From assembly GCF_006007885.1 (NCBI RefSeq), contig NZ_VCRO01000004.1, forward strand, positions 1-64,000: a stretch of 64,000 bases of DNA, given 5' to 3'. Both the position numbers and the translations under genes were made by a program. The notes under the pieces are model-generated. The model had not been told where the DNA came from. It saw nothing but the letters and a program-made list of their open reading frames with translations, and searched no databases. Source of the DNA: Alteribacter natronophilus (GTDB lineage Bacteria > Bacillota > Bacilli > Bacillales > Salisediminibacteriaceae). Below are positions 25,372 to 34,858 of this stretch, one piece after another; position 1 is the stretch's first letter; each line of letters starts with the position of its first letter.

Positions 25372-26073
25372 ATGATCGAATGGTTCAGAGACATACAGTG
25401 GGAGCATCTGTTTGACCCGGAGCTTGCCTGGGAGAGCCTGCCGTTTCTCATGCAGGGACTGCAGATTACGATGCTCATCGCCCTTGCCGGGATGGTCTTT
25501 TCCCTGCTCCTCGGCCTCGTTCTTGCCATGGGGCGGATGTCAAAATACCGGCTTCTCCGCTGGCCGGCCAGGATGTATATTTCGTTTATGCGCGGTACGC
25601 CGCTTCTCGTGTTTTTATTTATCCTGTACTATGGCCTGCCGGTCATCGGCGTACAGTTCCCGAGCGCGATCGTCGCGGGGATTGTGGGCATCAGCATGAA
25701 CTTTGCCGCCTACAGCGCCGAGGTTATCCGCTCGGCTATCATGAGTGTGCCGCGGGGGCAGTGGGAATCGGCAGCCTCGCTTCAGATGAACTACTGGCAG
25801 ACGATGCGCCGGGTGATTATTCCCCAGGCGACGCGGATTGCCCTGCCGCCGACGACGAATATCTTTCTCGACATCGTCAAGGGGACGTCCCTCGTGTCGG
25901 TTATTACCGTCCACGAGCTTCTCTACAGCTCCCGGCTCGTGGCGGCCCAGTCGTGGGATGCCATGACGATGTACATCACTGCCGCGCTCATTTACTGGGC
26001 GGTGTGCGTGGTGATCAGCTACTTCCAGGAGCGGCTCGAAGTGCGTTACAGCCGCTATCTGAGCAAGCGGTAG
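25372..26073 (+). CDS. amino-acid ABC transporter permease
   Basis: A 233-residue HisM/GlnP-type permease with about five membrane segments. The EAA loop is visible as SAASLQMNYWQTMRRVIIPQA (about 138-158). The start follows AAGGGG. It is followed after 15 bases by the ATPase gene. It forms the membrane channel for the substrate of the upstream lipoprotein. Confidence 0.92.
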   Translation: MIEWFRDIQWEHLFDPELAWESLPFLMQGLQITMLIALAGMVFSLLLGLVLAMGRMSKYRLLRWPARMYISFMRGTPLLVFLFILYYGLPVIGVQFPSAIVAGIVGISMNFAAYSAEVIRSAIMSVPRGQWESAASLQMNYWQTMRRVIIPQATRIALPPTTNIFLDIVKGTSLVSVITVHELLYSSRLVAAQSWDAMTMYITAALIYWAVCVVISYFQERLEVRYSRYLSKR

Positions 26074-26088
26074 GAGGTTGGATTTCCA

Positions 26089-26832
26089 ATGATTGAAGTG
26101 AACAGTCTGAAAAAAGTGTTCGGCGATACGACCGTGCTCGAGTCGATTGATTTTTCTGTGGAAAAAGGGGAAGTGGTCTGCCTCGTAGGGCCATCAGGCT
26201 CCGGGAAAACGACGCTGCTCCGTTGTCTCAACCTTCTTGAAACCCCGGACGGCGGGACGGTCACGATCGGGAAAAAAACGATGGCGTTCGACGGGAGCGG
26301 CCGGGTGAAAAAGCGCGACGTAAACGACATGCGCACATACACAGGCATGGTGTTCCAGGGCTTTCACCTGTTTCCGCACCGGACCGTGATGGAAAACATC
26401 ATCGAGGCACCGCTCACGGTGCAGGGCCGTAACCGGGCTGAGCTCGTGCGTGAGGGGGAGGAGCTTCTCGGAAAAGTGGGGATGCTTGAGCACAAGGACA
26501 AGTATCCCGATGCCTTGTCAGGCGGCCAGCAGCAGCGCGCCGCCATTGCCCGCGCCCTCATGATGCAGCCGGAAGTGATGCTGTTCGATGAGCCCACGTC
26601 GGCGCTCGATCCCCAGACGGTGGGCGAGGTGCTCCGGGTCATGGAAAGCCTCGCATCAGAAGGGCTCACGATGGTAATTGTGACTCACGAGATGAACTTC
26701 GCCCGCCGTGTCGCTGATAAAGTCCTTTTTATGGACGGCGGCTACATCGTGGAGAGCGGAACGCCTGCAGACGTGCTGGAAAACCCGAAAGAGGCCCGCA
26801 CCCGCGAGTTTCTGCAGCTTCTGGAAGAATAA
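26089..26832 (+). CDS. amino-acid ABC transporter ATP-binding protein
   Basis: A 247-residue GlnQ-type ATPase: Walker A GPSGSGKT (34-41), Q-loop [11 protein letters not shown], signature LSGGQQQR, Walker [13 protein letters not shown], and H-loop VTHEM. It powers uptake through the permease encoded 15 bases upstream; AGGAGG at 26072-26077 overlaps the permease stop. A terminator follows directly. Confidence 0.93.
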   Translation: MIEVNSLKKVFGDTTVLESIDFSVEKGEVVCLVGPSGSGKTTLLRCLNLLETPDGGTVTIGKKTMAFDGSGRVKKRDVNDMRTYTGMVFQGFHLFPHRTVMENIIEAPLTVQGRNRAELVREGEELLGKVGMLEHKDKYPDALSGGQQQRAAIARALMMQPEVMLFDEPTSALDPQTVGEVLRVMESLASEGLTMVIVTHEMNFARRVADKVLFMDGGYIVESGTPADVLENPKEARTREFLQLLEE

Positions 26833-26833
26833 A

Positions 26834-26872
26834 AGCCCGGCCGCTGTGATGAAGCGGCCGGCTTCTTTTTTT
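26834..26872 (+). terminator. terminator of the amino-acid importer operon
   Basis: GCCGGCCGCT-like stem (CCCGGCCGCT / AAGCGGCCGG) followed by TTCTTTTTTT. Confidence 0.85.
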
Positions 26873-26893
26873 GCGGGATGGTGGGTGAGGGGA

Positions 26894-27002
26894 GGTCCAA
26901 TCTTTTGGGATTGTGGTCCAATCATTTTGATGCGTGGTCCAATTATTTCAGCTCGTGGTTCAATGAAGGGAATATTTGGTCTAATCACACTCATTGTCCA
27001 AG
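26894..27002. repeat. 21-bp phased repeat GGTCCAAT
   Basis: GGTCCAAT or a one-base variant at 26894, 26915, 26936, 26957 and 26978, exactly 21 bp apart, with unrelated spacer sequence between. It starts 22 bp after the importer terminator. Confidence 0.85.
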
Positions 27003-27072
27003 GAATGAATGTTAGAGACCTCCTGAAAGCCTCCCGGCATGATACGATAGAAGTACAAATGAGGTGATTGTC

Positions 27073-27489
27073 ATGCTCGTCCGCAAACTGATCGCGGCAC
27101 CGTTGGCTGCAGCTGTCGCTGTACTGGTTCTGAGTTTACTTATTCCTATTTTTGATGAAACATTTCTTCAGCGCATGCTCATTTACGCTCTCTACATCGT
27201 GCCGGTTATGCTGACATTCGGCACAGCGGCATCGTATTTTTCCGAAAAGCTCGCGGTGAAAACAAAGTATACGGAGACGGTAATGATCGCTCTTCACGTG
27301 TTTTTCGGCTGGTCTTTTTTTGCCGCTTACGGACTGTATGACTGGCTCAGGTGGGGGATGGGGACGGAACTCGCGCCGCATCTGTTCAATCTGCTGAGCA
27401 TCGGCGGTATTTTCTGCGCGGTAACGTTTTACGTGACTGATTCGGTGTTTCGCCTAAGAAAAAACGAATCGGCTGATGTAACGGAGTGA
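27073..27489 (+). CDS. small integral membrane protein
   Basis: A 138-residue protein with four predicted membrane helices (about 8-28, 36-57, 70-90, 105-125). I do not recognise the family. ATG 27073 is chosen because GAGGTGAT (27061-27068) is the only ribosome-binding site. It stands alone between repeat arrays and a strong bidirectional terminator. Confidence 0.6.
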   Translation: MLVRKLIAAPLAAAVAVLVLSLLIPIFDETFLQRMLIYALYIVPVMLTFGTAASYFSEKLAVKTKYTETVMIALHVFFGWSFFAAYGLYDWLRWGMGTELAPHLFNLLSIGGIFCAVTFYVTDSVFRLRKNESADVTE

Positions 27490-27595
27490 GAGGCGGCGAA
27501 CGTAAAAAGAGCCATCCGCTGAAAAGGGAACGGGGATACTTGAGAGTGTAAATCACACTGTTCCGCAACTGAAAGCACGATATTATTCTCATATT

Positions 27596-27634
27596 ACAAA
27601 GGGACGAAGAACCGATTCTTCGTCCCTTTGTTTA
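27596..27634. terminator. bidirectional terminator
   Basis: A perfect 15-bp stem, CAAAGGGACGAAGAA / TTCTTCGTCCCTTTG, between convergent genes. Confidence 0.9.
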
Positions 27635-27695
27635 ATGTTCATGCCTGGATAATAGAAATCTTAACCCACTTCAAAGAAATGGATTAAGTTAGCGT

Positions 27696-28736
27696 TTATT
27701 CTTCAGGCAGCAATACAACCTTTCCCAGTTTTCCTGATTTTTTAAAATAAACTTGAGCTTCTCCTGCTTTTTCTAAAGGGAAAGTGCGATCGATTACTGG
27801 TTTGATTTTCCCTTCAGAAATAGCGTGAAGCATTCGTTCAAACTCTTCAGTCGTACCCAATACAGAGCCATAAAGCGTAATGTGCTTTAAGTATAAGGTT
27901 CTAAAATCAAGTTCTGTCTTTTGACCGCCGGCAGAACCGGATGTACAGAACTTCCCGCCCTTTTTGAGTACCTGAAGGGAAGTGGAAAAAAGAGCGTCTC
28001 CTACTACATCCAACACCGAGTCAATTGGACCTTCATTCACTCTTATTATTTCATCAGCAAGGTTTTTTGATTTATAGGACAATACATGGGCTGCTCCCAG
28101 CTCTTTCATTTTTTCTTCCAGGTCCAGGTCACCAACAATCGCAATGACTTCAGCACCAAATACTTTAGAGGCAATTTGTATATTTAATGAGCCCACACCG
28201 CCATTTGCACCGGTTACCATGATCGTCTCCCCAGGCTGAACCTGTATTTGCTCCACCATATGCCATGCTGTCAAACCACTAACAGTAAAAACAGCACTTT
28301 CTATATAGTCAGACAGAGGCATATCGTAACAAAGGTGAGCTGGCCACACGACGTATTGCGCATATCCACCATCATATTCCGATCCTATGAAGGACATATC
28401 TTCAGAAATATGTTCAAACCCATTTTCTCCACTGGATGTAAACGGGAAAAGGACTACGTTTTTCCCCATCATGGATTGATCAACAGAATCTCCAGTCTTT
28501 ACTACGATTCCTGTTATATCAGAGCCGGGTGTACGGGGAAATTGCACTCCTTCAGGTTTCCATCCGGATTTGGAGCCAGTCCCGTAAGCCCCTTCCCTCA
28601 TCCATATTTCTGTATTATTTATTGCACAAGCTTTTACTTTAATCAGCACTTCACCTTCTTTAGGCTCTGGAATAGCTTGTGTCACTACTTCTAACTTATC
28701 TACATCACCATATCCGGTCACTTGTACAGCTTTCAT
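27696..28736 (-). CDS. quinone oxidoreductase / alcohol dehydrogenase-like (MDR family)
   Basis: A 346-residue medium-chain reductase: GroES-like N-domain, MVTGANGGVGSLNIQIA Rossmann loop near 165-180, and no structural zinc ligands. Its closest functional guess is an NADPH-dependent quinone or enal reductase. Codon use and base composition are clearly more AT-rich than the flanking genes, which suggests recent acquisition. ATG 28736 (MKAVQVTG) is chosen; the longer reading frame has no family support. The 322-bp gap to the divergent gene at 29059 is AT-rich and should hold both promoters, but I see no clear operator. Confidence 0.85.
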   Translation of the reverse strand: MKAVQVTGYGDVDKLEVVTQAIPEPKEGEVLIKVKACAINNTEIWMREGAYGTGSKSGWKPEGVQFPRTPGSDITGIVVKTGDSVDQSMMGKNVVLFPFTSSGENGFEHISEDMSFIGSEYDGGYAQYVVWPAHLCYDMPLSDYIESAVFTVSGLTAWHMVEQIQVQPGETIMVTGANGGVGSLNIQIASKVFGAEVIAIVGDLDLEEKMKELGAAHVLSYKSKNLADEIIRVNEGPIDSVLDVVGDALFSTSLQVLKKGGKFCTSGSAGGQKTELDFRTLYLKHITLYGSVLGTTEEFERMLHAISEGKIKPVIDRTFPLEKAGEAQVYFKKSGKLGKVVLLPEE

Positions 28737-29058
28737 TCGTTTATCGCCTCGCTTGATTAAAATCATCAGATTCATTTATGCTTTTCAATTATAGGTTTTT
28801 TATCACTATTAATTGGTTTGATTTAAAAAAATCTACATATTCTTCACATAGTAAATCAGACGTGATTTCTGCTGTGAAGTTCATATGAATTTGCTTGTAA
28901 ATTTGCGCCTCTGAAGTAAACCCGTTAATGAATGAAATGAGAGCGGCTCTTTTGCTGCAGAGGCTGGAAAAATAAACCTATAGTCCCGGAACTTCAGGCG
29001 CCGGCGTTCCGTACATACAGTCAGATAAGACGATACGTAACGTTCGGAGGACAGGAAA

Positions 29059-30234
29059 ATGATGAATAACAAACGGATCCCGGTACTGGACATCGCCCGC
29101 GGGGCGGCGATTCTAGGTACACTTGGGACAAATATATGGCTTTTTGCGTACCTTGGAAACTACGAGTTCCTGCTCGGGGACCCGAGTGATTTTTACGGGA
29201 CGTGGGAGGGGATTACCGAGCTTTTTTTCGTCTTTTTCATGAACGGGAAATTTCTCGGGCTTCTCACGATCCTGTTCGGCATCGGCCTTGAAATTAAGCG
29301 GCGGTCATACATACGGAACGGGGAGGAGCGGTACTGGCCGTGGCTTTACGTGTGGGGCATGATGCTTCTCTTTATCGACGGCTATCTTCACTACCTGTTC
29401 GTATTTGAATTCGATGTGCTCATGAGCTACGCCGTCACCGGCGTGATTGTGGCATTTTTACTCTCGCGAAAGCCCGGGACGATCAAGGGCGTGGCGATCG
29501 GGCTCGGAGCGGTGCACCTTGTGATCGTCGGACTTCTGGCACTCATGATGGAAGTGATCTTCCGATTTGAGGAATTCCGGGCGGAGTTTGTGGCTGAGAT
29601 GCAGGCAGTGTCCGCCGTCTACCTCAACGGCACGTATGCGGACCAGGTGGCGATGCGCTTTACCGACTTCTGGGCAATGCGGTTTGAAGCGATTTCCATC
29701 ATCCCGATGAACATTCTCCTGTTTCTTTTCGGGGTGTACCTGATCCGCTCCGGCGTGTTTGCCGCAACGGAAGAAGCGCGGATACGCCGCAGGAAAATGC
29801 TGTTCTGGGGTCTCGGAGTCGGCACGGTGCTGAATCTGCTCATGTTTTTGCCGTCATACTCCGCAGGCATCGTCGTGCGTTACGCCTTCGCCCCGCTTAT
29901 GGCGCTTGGCTACCTGATGGCGTTTTACTGGCTGTGGGAAAAGAGAGGCAGCGGCTTTTTCTTCCGCCGGCTGTCCGAAGTGGGGCGCACGGCGCTCAGC
30001 TGCTACATGCTTCAGAACATTGCCGCATCAGCCATTTTTTACGGCTGGGGTCTCGGTCTCGGCGGCCGGCTCAATGCCTTTGAAGTAATCGGCGTCTGGA
30101 CGCTCATCTGCGCGGGGATGATGCTGTTTGCCCACCTGTGGCTGAAGAAGTTCCCGACCGGCCCGTTCGAGCTCGTCTGGCGCTGGCTCATCCGCCTCCC
30201 GGTGAGGGGAAAAGAACAGCGGAAAGCGGCGTGA
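29059..30234 (+). CDS. DUF418 / YeiB-like membrane protein
   Basis: A 391-residue polytopic protein with about nine membrane helices. The N-terminal RIPVLDIARGAAILGTLGTN and the C-terminal block with GRTALSCYMLQNI and GPFELVWRWL are typical of the DUF418 family (acyltransferase-3-related). Its role is unknown; possibly transfer or sensing of a small envelope substrate. GGAGGACAGG precedes the ATG-ATG start. Confidence 0.85.
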   Translation: MMNNKRIPVLDIARGAAILGTLGTNIWLFAYLGNYEFLLGDPSDFYGTWEGITELFFVFFMNGKFLGLLTILFGIGLEIKRRSYIRNGEERYWPWLYVWGMMLLFIDGYLHYLFVFEFDVLMSYAVTGVIVAFLLSRKPGTIKGVAIGLGAVHLVIVGLLALMMEVIFRFEEFRAEFVAEMQAVSAVYLNGTYADQVAMRFTDFWAMRFEAISIIPMNILLFLFGVYLIRSGVFAATEEARIRRRKMLFWGLGVGTVLNLLMFLPSYSAGIVVRYAFAPLMALGYLMAFYWLWEKRGSGFFFRRLSEVGRTALSCYMLQNIAASAIFYGWGLGLGGRLNAFEVIGVWTLICAGMMLFAHLWLKKFPTGPFELVWRWLIRLPVRGKEQRKAA

Positions 30235-30325
30235 AGGGACCTTAAGAGCTGAAGTATATATTTTGAAAGGGTGCCTTGTTCATTTGGGCCATTCACATTC
30301 ATATAATTTCAAAGAGGTGACGGGA

Positions 30326-30523
30326 GTGGCACATTACCGATTTGAAATTGTATTCTGGGGGCTCTGCTTCTGGGTGGTGGGGATTGGTTTTTTTAAATGG
30401 ATTCTTGATACAGATCAGAGTACAGCAGCTGCGTATTCTGCGTACACGATTGTACCTTTGTATGGGGCCGCGATTTTATTTGTCTGGCTTAAAAAGCGGC
30501 CCAGGCAAAGGGGATCGGGATGA
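30326..30523 (+). CDS. small two-helix membrane protein
   Basis: A 65-residue protein with two membrane segments and a basic C-terminus (KKRPRQRG). GTG 30326 is chosen since AAAGAGGTGA (30311-30320) is just upstream. Not recognised. Confidence 0.5.
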   Translation: MAHYRFEIVFWGLCFWVVGIGFFKWILDTDQSTAAAYSAYTIVPLYGAAILFVWLKKRPRQRGSG

Positions 30524-30619
30524 AAGGAAGGCATGCGCGTACTTGTGTTTTCACCCCATAATTGGGCGGTGATGGAAGGGCTCCGGCGAATACAATAATC
30601 CGGAAAGAGGGGATTCCGG

Positions 30620-30907
30620 ATGAAGAAGAGCATCAGGCTCCGCGAGCTGCAGGAGCGGATCGGCGAGCGGGAGAAGAGCCGGGGGAAAAATGCCGCCTAC
30701 TTCAAACTGGTGGAGGAAGTGGGGGAGCTGGCGGAGGTGATCCGCCGCAACCAACGGCTGAAGACGAAGCAGACCATTAAAGGGACGGTGGAGGAGGAGC
30801 TGTACGATGTGCTCCGCTCGGTCGTGGCGCTTGCGAATGCGTACAATATCGATCTTGAAGAGTGCCGGCTGCTGAAGGAAGCGTATCAGGACATGCGCCG
30901 GAAATGA
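30620..30907 (+). CDS. MazG-like nucleotide pyrophosphohydrolase
   Basis: A 95-residue all-alpha protein with the MazG metal-binding pattern: KLVEEVGELAEVI (about 29-41) and VEEELYDVLRS (about 57-67). Small MazG-like enzymes hydrolyse (d)NTPs to NMPs and pyrophosphate, and may clean up modified nucleotides. It stands alone; the partner gene is not evident. Confidence 0.8.
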   Translation: MKKSIRLRELQERIGEREKSRGKNAAYFKLVEEVGELAEVIRRNQRLKTKQTIKGTVEEELYDVLRSVVALANAYNIDLEECRLLKEAYQDMRRK

Positions 30908-30936
30908 AGGGAGGGAGCATTATGCCCCTCCCTGTT
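30907..30936. terminator. terminator between convergent genes
   Basis: GGGAGGG / CCCTCCC stem with T-rich flank, overlapping the end of the minus-strand gene. Confidence 0.65.
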
Positions 30937-31402
30937 TTGCTTTTCCCGCAAGACGCCGGCCGGCTGTTTCAAGCTTACGGCTGACCGGGTGGCTCCCGAG
31001 GGCTCTGGAGAGTCCGAACCTTGGCATATTGCCGTATATGGATTCGTAGTTTCCTTTCGGCACGACGTATGTTTCATGGTAGATGCCGACAGCGTTGTTC
31101 CGGGCTGCTTTACTGTAGAAATTGTTCCATGCTTTCATATGCTTTTCGCCTCTGGCGTAGGCAAGAAGTTCCTCTTCCGAGCGCCAGTACTGCACCATGA
31201 GCGTAGTACGCAGACCGAAGAAGCTTTCGGCGGACAGGCAGCCGATGTCTTTATTCGTAAGGAGTTCGCGGATCATTGGCGGCATGGCGGTAAAAACGGG
31301 CCACCACCTGTTCACCGCGTGCCATTTGTTGATTCTCATACCGATGATAAAGACGACGAGATCCTCATCCTGAGGGGTAGTATAGCGGCCGGGATTGATC
31401 AT
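30920..31402 (-). CDS. DUF4188 family protein (monooxygenase-like)
   Basis: A 160-residue soluble protein with the DUF4188 pattern: VFIIGMRINKWHAVNRWWPV, ESFFGLRTTLMVQYWRS, and WNNFYSKAARNNAVGIYHETY. The fold is probably a dimeric ferredoxin-like barrel as in antibiotic-biosynthesis monooxygenases. It lies six bases behind the PadR gene and is probably co-transcribed and regulated by it. Confidence 0.8.
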   Translation of the reverse strand: MINPGRYTTPQDEDLVVFIIGMRINKWHAVNRWWPVFTAMPPMIRELLTNKDIGCLSAESFFGLRTTLMVQYWRSEEELLAYARGEKHMKAWNNFYSKAARNNAVGIYHETYVVPKGNYESIYGNMPRFGLSRALGSHPVSRKLETAGRRLAGKAKQGGA

Positions 31403-31408
31403 TTTAGT

Positions 31409-31963
31409 TTACTCCTCTCCTGAATTAAGACTATCAATCGTATCTTTACACCAGCCGAGAGCGGCCTCGGTGCGTCGTTTACCGAAATCGAGCGTCATCA
31501 GCCAGTAGCGGGCATCAGGACTTGGGCAGTCTTCGTTTCGGATGCCCGCTTCGATTGTTTTATAGGTTTTGAGTCGGGCAGTGAGCTGCTCCTGGTAGTC
31601 GCTGAGAAGCTCTACTGTCGTCTCATGACTCTGATGACGGCTGAAAAACAGCTTTAAGAGAACTTCGTTTTTTTCGGCGGGCAGGTCTTTTAGAGGTAAT
31701 TCGAGCCATTCGGTCAGGGCAGCCCTTCCTTTTTCGGTGAGGGTATACTCTTTTCTGGGAGTCCTGCCTGGTTCGTGGTGTTCGCTCACGTCTGCAAGTC
31801 CTTCTTCATGAAGCCGTGTAAGCATCGGATAAATCTGGCCGTAGCTGATTTTCCAGAAGTGATTCAGGCTGTTATCGATCATCCGCTTGATGTCATAGCC
31901 TGAGGAGCATCCTGCAGTCAGCAGGCCCAGGATCGCGTAGGTGGTTTCGTTTCTCGGGTTCAT
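31409..31963 (-). CDS. PadR family transcriptional regulator
   Basis: A 184-residue repressor. The N-terminal winged helix has the PadR features AILGLLTAGCSSGYDI, FWKISYGQIYPMLTRL and RKEYTLTEKG; the C-terminal half is the antiparallel helical dimerisation region. It forms an operon with the DUF4188 gene. A perfect ATGT/ACAT palindrome lies 30 bp upstream of its start and is the likely operator. Confidence 0.9.
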   Translation of the reverse strand: MNPRNETTYAILGLLTAGCSSGYDIKRMIDNSLNHFWKISYGQIYPMLTRLHEEGLADVSEHHEPGRTPRKEYTLTEKGRAALTEWLELPLKDLPAEKNEVLLKLFFSRHQSHETTVELLSDYQEQLTARLKTYKTIEAGIRNEDCPSPDARYWLMTLDFGKRRTEAALGWCKDTIDSLNSGEE

Positions 31964-31992
31964 AGAGTGACTGGCCTCCTTATATCTATTTG

Positions 31993-32015
31993 ATATGTAT
32001 CATTATGATACATAT
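31993..32015. promoter_or_regulatory. PadR operator
   Basis: ATATGTATCA-TTA-TGATACATAT, a perfect 10-bp inverted repeat with the ATGTAT...ATACAT core of PadR sites, between the PadR gene and moaC. Confidence 0.8.
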
Positions 32016-32132
32016 AGATGGAAAAAGAAACAAATTTTTTGGCAAATACAAGAATGGTTTTTTATGCTCTCCTGTGCACATTGTCAGAGGATGGTGTACA
32101 ATGGACAAAGAAGTGCGTGGAAGGAGATTGTG

Positions 32133-32615
32133 ATGGGATCATTTACACATTTTAACGAACAGGGCAGAGCCAGAATGGTCGATATCTCCGAAAAAGACGT
32201 CACTGTCCGGACGGCTGTGGCCCGCTCAGGGGTCATAGTGACGAAAGAGATTTACGAGGGAATCACAGAGGGAACGATGAAAAAGGGCGATGTGCTCGCA
32301 GTGGCCCAGGTGGCCGGTGTAATGGCAGCAAAGAACACATCCCAGTGGATTCCCATGTGTCATCCTCTATCTCTCTCAGGCGTGGATATCCGCTTTGACT
32401 GGGAAACGGACGGAGAGTACAGGCTCCATATCGAAGTCCACGTTAAAACGAAGGGCAGTACAGGAGTGGAAATGGAAGCGCTAACAGCCGCATCGGCAAC
32501 AGCGCTCACTGTTTACGACATGTGCAAGGCAATGGATAAGGGCCTTGTGATTATGCCGACCTTCCTTGCTGAAAAATCCGGCGGGAAAAACGGCGATTAC
32601 AAACGAACTGAGTAG
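32133..32615 (+). CDS. moaC: cyclic pyranopterin monophosphate synthase MoaC
   Basis: A 160-residue enzyme of molybdenum-cofactor synthesis that converts the MoaA product into cyclic pyranopterin monophosphate. The motifs [24 protein letters not shown], and [11 protein letters not shown] are all present. ATG 32133 follows AAGGAG (32121-32126). It is adjacent to rex as in B. subtilis. No other moa genes are in the window. Confidence 0.95.
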   Translation: MGSFTHFNEQGRARMVDISEKDVTVRTAVARSGVIVTKEIYEGITEGTMKKGDVLAVAQVAGVMAAKNTSQWIPMCHPLSLSGVDIRFDWETDGEYRLHIEVHVKTKGSTGVEMEALTAASATALTVYDMCKAMDKGLVIMPTFLAEKSGGKNGDYKRTE

Positions 32616-32699
32616 ACAGACGGGAGACGGGACATATTTTTCCGCTGCACCGCTGCTTTTTGACAGGCGACGAGTGGGGCGAGGGTTGGAGGCGAACTT

Positions 32700-33338
32700 A
32701 TGGATAACTTTGATCAGACCAAAATACCGCAGGCAACGGCAAAGCGCCTGCCGCTATATTACCGGTTTCTGGAGAGTCTGCAGGCCTCGGGGAAGCACAG
32801 GGTATCCTCATCGGAACTGAGCGAGGCGGTAAAAGTGGACTCGGCGACGATCCGCAGGGACTTTTCCTATTTCGGCGCACTCGGGAAAAAAGGCTACGGC
32901 TACAACGTGCATTATCTGCTGTCCTTTTTCCGGAAAACGCTCGATCAGGATGAAGTGACGCGCGTGACGCTCATCGGAGTCGGTAACCTCGGAACGGCGT
33001 TCTTAAACTATAACTTTACGAAAAGCAATAATACATTGATTGATATGGCGTTTGACGTGGACAACGATAAGGTGGGACAGGAAATTGGAAGCGTTCCCAT
33101 CTACCACCTCAATGAATTCAAGGAGCGCATCGACTCCAGCGTGGAAGTGGCGATTCTCACCGTGCCGTCCCACGTGGCCCAGGGCATTGCCGATGATATC
33201 GTGGATGCGGGGATTAAAGGGATCCTCAATTTCACTCCGGCAAGACTGAGCGTGCCGGACGATGTGCGCGTTCATCACATCGACCTGAGCGTGGAGCTTC
33301 AGTCGCTAATCTATTTCCTTAAGCATTATCCGCTGTAA
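32700..33338 (+). CDS. rex: redox-sensing repressor Rex
   Basis: A 212-residue regulator. The N-terminal winged helix has [15 protein letters not shown] (45-59), and the Rossmann domain has GVGNLG (93-98) for NADH/NAD+ binding. Rex represses fermentative and respiratory genes until NADH builds up. GGAGGCG lies just upstream of the ATG. In B. subtilis tatAy-tatCy follow; here a terminator and a repeat array follow instead. Confidence 0.96.
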   Translation: MDNFDQTKIPQATAKRLPLYYRFLESLQASGKHRVSSSELSEAVKVDSATIRRDFSYFGALGKKGYGYNVHYLLSFFRKTLDQDEVTRVTLIGVGNLGTAFLNYNFTKSNNTLIDMAFDVDNDKVGQEIGSVPIYHLNEFKERIDSSVEVAILTVPSHVAQGIADDIVDAGIKGILNFTPARLSVPDDVRVHHIDLSVELQSLIYFLKHYPL

Positions 33339-33347
33339 TAGTAAGAG

Positions 33348-33378
33348 AGAGCTGCCTTAGCGGGCGGCTCTTTTTTTC
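33348..33378 (+). terminator. terminator of rex
   Basis: AGAGCTGCC / GGCGGCTCT stem followed by seven T. Confidence 0.88.
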
Positions 33379-33409
33379 GTAGGAGGAGGGGGAGGTGGTG
33401 TCGGTTTTT

Positions 33410-33570
33410 GTCGCTTCGCCGATATTCCTGAGTTGACTGTCGATTTCCCGGAATGACTGACGATTTCCCATGCGCGACTGTTGATTTCCCGGAATGACTG
33501 ACGATTTCCCGCCTGCGACGGTCGATTTCTCTCCTGCAAAGGTCGATATATGCAAACGACGATCGATTCC
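33410..33570. repeat. GATTTCCC phased repeat, locus 2
   Basis: Head GTCGCTTCGCCGATAT (33410-33425), then GATTTCCC or variants at 33442, 33462, 33483, 33503, 33524, 33545 and 33565. The spacing alternates 20 and 21 bp. It fills much of the 404-bp gap between rex and the germination operon. The rest of the gap has two terminators. Confidence 0.9.
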
Positions 33571-33599
33571 CCCGTTCCCGCCCCCCTGATCAGATTACG

Positions 33600-33656
33600 A
33601 GCTGCCCCTCACCCGACTGCAGATCCGCAGACCGGGGGAGGGCAGTTTTTTTTATA
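33600..33656 (+). terminator. terminator-like hairpin before the germination operon
   Basis: CTGCCCCTC / GAGGGCAG-type stem with a long loop, followed by eight T. Confidence 0.6.
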
Positions 33657-33742
33657 TACAGCCAGCCGCTCAAAGGTGTCTGTACTGCATAAATATGGGG
33701 TTTCCGCTAAAGATAACCTCAACCAGGAAATGAGGGGTTACA

Positions 33743-34858
33743 ATGCGGGACCGGTTCGAGACAATTTCAATCTTTCATGCAAGTTTGCTGTTAATCACCT
33801 CTGTCGGGGTGCTCAATCACGTTGTCATCCTTCCTGCACTATTAAATGCGGGGAAGAGGGACGCCTGGATGTCAATTTTATTGTGCCTTCCTCTTCTATT
33901 CGTCTGGTTCGCGCTCCTCATTGTCATCAGCCGCAGGACCGGCCAGAAAAATCTGGTTGCCTGGCTGGAGGAAAAAACGAACCGATTTACAGCTTCGTTG
34001 TTCGCATTCGTGATTATTCTGTATCTGGTGGCTGCTTCTGCTGTTTCCCTGAAGGACATGGTCACGTGGACCTCCATTACGTACCTACCTGCTACACCGG
34101 AACTGTTTATTTCACTGAGCTTTCTGATTCTCTGTTTTTTAACTGCGCTTACGAATCTGCGGGCGATTGCCATAACAAACCTTATTCTACTTCCTACCAT
34201 TGTTTTTTTTGGCTTCTTCGTTGCGATTGCCAACATTCCGAAAAAGGATTATACAGCGATGATGCCGATGTTTGAGCACGGCTACGGTCCGGTGATGAAC
34301 GGGATGCTTTTCGCAGGGGCCGGCCTGGTTGAAATCACTCTCATTCTGTTTGTTCAGCATCGTGTGTCCTCAAAGATTAAATACTGGCATGTGGCTATTA
34401 TAGGCACCATTCTGGCCGGGCTCATGTTCGGTCCTCTCACGGGGGCTATAGCCACCTTTGGAATTGATATGGCCATGTCATCAAGATTCCCGGCTTTTAA
34501 CCAGTGGAGTCTTGTCACGCTTGGCCGTTTTGTGGAGCACGTGGACTTTCTGTCAATTTTTCAGTGGCTTTCGGGCAGCTTTATCCGCATCAGCCTGGCT
34601 CTGTTTATCATTCTCGATATTCTCGATCTTCCAAAAGGAAAAAAGCGGGCGATCCCTCTTCTGTTTATTTGTGTCCTTATTCTTGCGGGACTCCAGGTGC
34701 CGCTGTCGGACGAGCAGTTTATGAATATTATGAGCAGTATTTATCTGCCCGTTTCGTTTTTTGTCATGACAGGAACTGTTCTGCTCCTGTTTGTGATTGT
34801 GTTGGTAAAGAGGAAGGAAGGTGTACCGAGACGTGAAAAAGAAGTTTCCGGAAGGTGA
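33743..34858 (+). CDS. spore germinant receptor B subunit (GerAB-like permease)
   Basis: A 371-residue protein with about ten membrane helices and the amino-acid/polyamine-type transporter fold of GerAB. Clear family segments are LITSVGVLNHVVILPALL and the C-terminal VPLSDEQFMNIMSSIYLP. In the spore inner membrane this subunit binds the germinant. The start follows GAGGGG. It overlaps the A-subunit gene by 38 bases. The order B-A-C differs from the classic A-B-C. Confidence 0.9.
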   Translation: MRDRFETISIFHASLLLITSVGVLNHVVILPALLNAGKRDAWMSILLCLPLLFVWFALLIVISRRTGQKNLVAWLEEKTNRFTASLFAFVIILYLVAASAVSLKDMVTWTSITYLPATPELFISLSFLILCFLTALTNLRAIAITNLILLPTIVFFGFFVAIANIPKKDYTAMMPMFEHGYGPVMNGMLFAGAGLVEITLILFVQHRVSSKIKYWHVAIIGTILAGLMFGPLTGAIATFGIDMAMSSRFPAFNQWSLVTLGRFVEHVDFLSIFQWLSGSFIRISLALFIILDILDLPKGKKRAIPLLFICVLILAGLQVPLSDEQFMNIMSSIYLPVSFFVMTGTVLLLFVIVLVKRKEGVPRREKEVSGR

